DNA from: Candidatus Omnitrophota bacterium
GTDB taxonomy: Bacteria; Omnitrophota; Gorgyraeia; Tantalellales; Tantalellaceae
DNA length: 13,540 nt
Reading direction: 5' to 3'
NCBI GenBank assembly: GCA_030631915.1
Contig: DAOVKF010000026.1
Location: forward strand, 1 to 13,540
Every line of letters begins with the position of its first letter. The first letter of the stretch is position 1. Below, piece after piece: positions 12,839 through 13,540 of the stretch. Under the pieces are notes generated by a model. The model ran no database searches, was not told the DNA's origin, and was given only the letters and a program-made list of their open reading frames with translations. The position numbers and the translations under genes were made by a program.

Positions 12839-13540
12839 GGAAACATACCGGGTTTATTATATTTTTCACGCTTCTTATTTTGATCTTCTTCTGGAAACTG
12901 ATCTCAATGAAAGGAGCGTTCCTCGGCGGGGATTATGCCGCCCAGTTCTATCCCTGGAGCCGGACATATTCGGCCGCCATACAGGATTTCCGGTTCCCTT
13001 ACTGGACGAGGTGGTTCCACAGCGGGTTCCCGCTGATGGCAGAAGGCCAGGTGGGCGGTTTTTACCCCTTGAACATGCTGTTTTTCTTTTTCCTCCCGTT
13101 CCGTATTGCCTATAACTATATCGTGGTGTTCCATTTTGTCCTGGCAGGGGTCTTCACTTACATGTTCGCGAGAAAGACAGGCGCGTGCCAGTGGGGCGGG
13201 GCCCTCGCAACGCTTCTTTTCTGTTTCGGGAGCGCGTACGCGGGGTGTTTTTACAATACGGTCATGGTCAAGACTCTTGTCTGGGTCCCTCTTGTCCTCC
13301 TGCTGTTCGAGAAATATTTTGAGAACAGGAAAGCGCGGTACGTTATCGGCGCCGGCGTTGTCCTGGGCATCCAGTTACTGGCGGGTTTCGTTCAGATGGC
13401 CTTTTACAGCGCTTTGTTCTATCTTGTCTATTTTATATATGGCCTGATGACGCGGAAGGACATGAGGATCAGGGATATTCTTATCCTGGCGGCCGGGTTG
13501 TCGGCGGCCGGGATCATTTTTTACCCGCAGTTCGTCCTGA
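12835..13540 (+). CDS. YfhO-like membrane protein, N-terminal part (cut by window end)
   Basis: From ATG 12835, overlapping the previous stop as ATGA, the frame is open through 235 codons to the window edge. The visible part has a first membrane segment (about 7-24), then an outside loop GGDYAAQFYPWS with D33, the stretch PYWTRWFHSGFPLMAEGQVG and FYPLNMLFFF, and several more hydrophobic segments. This pattern is typical of YfhO-type GT-C proteins and their bacterial relatives. YfhO of Bacillus works with a GT2 enzyme (CsbB) that makes undecaprenyl-phosphate-GlcNAc, and transfers the sugar to a cell-surface polymer. The order GT2, GT39, YfhO-like here suggests a comparable lipid-linked glycosylation step. 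Full proteins of this type run to about 700-900 residues, so most of the gene lies outside. Confidence 0.8.
   Translation, partial: MRKHTGFIIFFTLLILIFFWKLISMKGAFLGGDYAAQFYPWSRTYSAAIQDFRFPYWTRWFHSGFPLMAEGQVGGFYPLNMLFFFFLPFRIAYNYIVVFHFVLAGVFTYMFARKTGACQWGGALATLLFCFGSAYAGCFYNTVMVKTLVWVPLVLLLFEKYFENRKARYVIGAGVVLGIQLLAGFVQMAFYSALFYLVYFIYGLMTRKDMRIRDILILAAGLSAAGIIFYPQFVL

Noticed and set aside
13106..13447. Plus-strand ORF of 113 codons near the right edge
   Set aside because: It is out of frame with the YfhO-like gene starting at 12835, and its Arg/Ser-rich product has no membrane pattern.
1..13540. CRISPR arrays, tRNA or rRNA genes, insertion sequences, phage genes
   Set aside because: No repeat-spacer pattern, cloverleaf, transposase or integrase was found on either strand.

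Overview
The window is almost entirely one tightly packed run of genes on the + strand for activated-sugar (nucleotide-sugar) supply and lipid-linked sugar transfer. It suggests a Gram-negative-type bacterium with a complex surface polysaccharide: there are UDP-, dTDP- and GDP-linked sugar routes, and a possible outer-membrane beta-barrel C-terminus lies at the left edge. The short RmlC-like cupin, the GC-rich third codon positions and the gene style remind me of uncultured Omnitrophota or a neighbouring phylum. That placement is a tentative guess, because no marker gene is present.

Layout. Bases 1-109 hold the last codons of an upstream gene. Bases 110-256 hold a near-perfect 14-nt direct repeat, a strong sigma70-type promoter and a possible 11-codon leader ORF. 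Then come UDP-glucose dehydrogenase; an RmlC-like cupin, rmlA, rmlB and rmlD (dTDP-rhamnose block); a second nucleotide-sugar dehydrogenase with a GalE/WbpP-type epimerase (UDP-HexNAc uronate block); UDP-glucuronate decarboxylase; GDP-mannose 4,6-dehydratase; a small AT-rich DUF2061 membrane protein; a DegT/DnrJ/EryC1/StrS sugar aminotransferase; a GT2 polyprenyl-phosphate sugar synthase; a GT39-type membrane glycosyltransferase; and the start of a YfhO-like membrane protein cut by the right edge. Gaps are at most 57 nt, and the last junctions overlap by 38, 17 and 4 nt. The only convincing promoter is ahead of the first full gene and I see no terminator, so one long transcript is the simplest reading.

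How the genes could work together. UDP-glucose becomes UDP-glucuronate and then UDP-xylose. Glucose-1-phosphate becomes dTDP-glucose, its 4-keto-6-deoxy form and, if the cupin epimerises it, dTDP-L-rhamnose. UDP-GlcNAc probably becomes UDP-GlcNAcA and UDP-GalNAcA. GDP-mannose becomes GDP-4-keto-6-deoxymannose. The last three genes look like a lipid-linked glycosylation module: a GT2 enzyme loads a sugar onto a polyprenyl phosphate and GT-C membrane enzymes transfer it outside the membrane.

The most interesting points are the cupin, which by eye lacks several RmlC catalytic residues, and the aminotransferase, whose lysine motif looks like the C3-aminating type. Together they allow a dTDP-3-amino-sugar branch as an alternative or addition to rhamnose. 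No clearly new defence or mobile system is visible.
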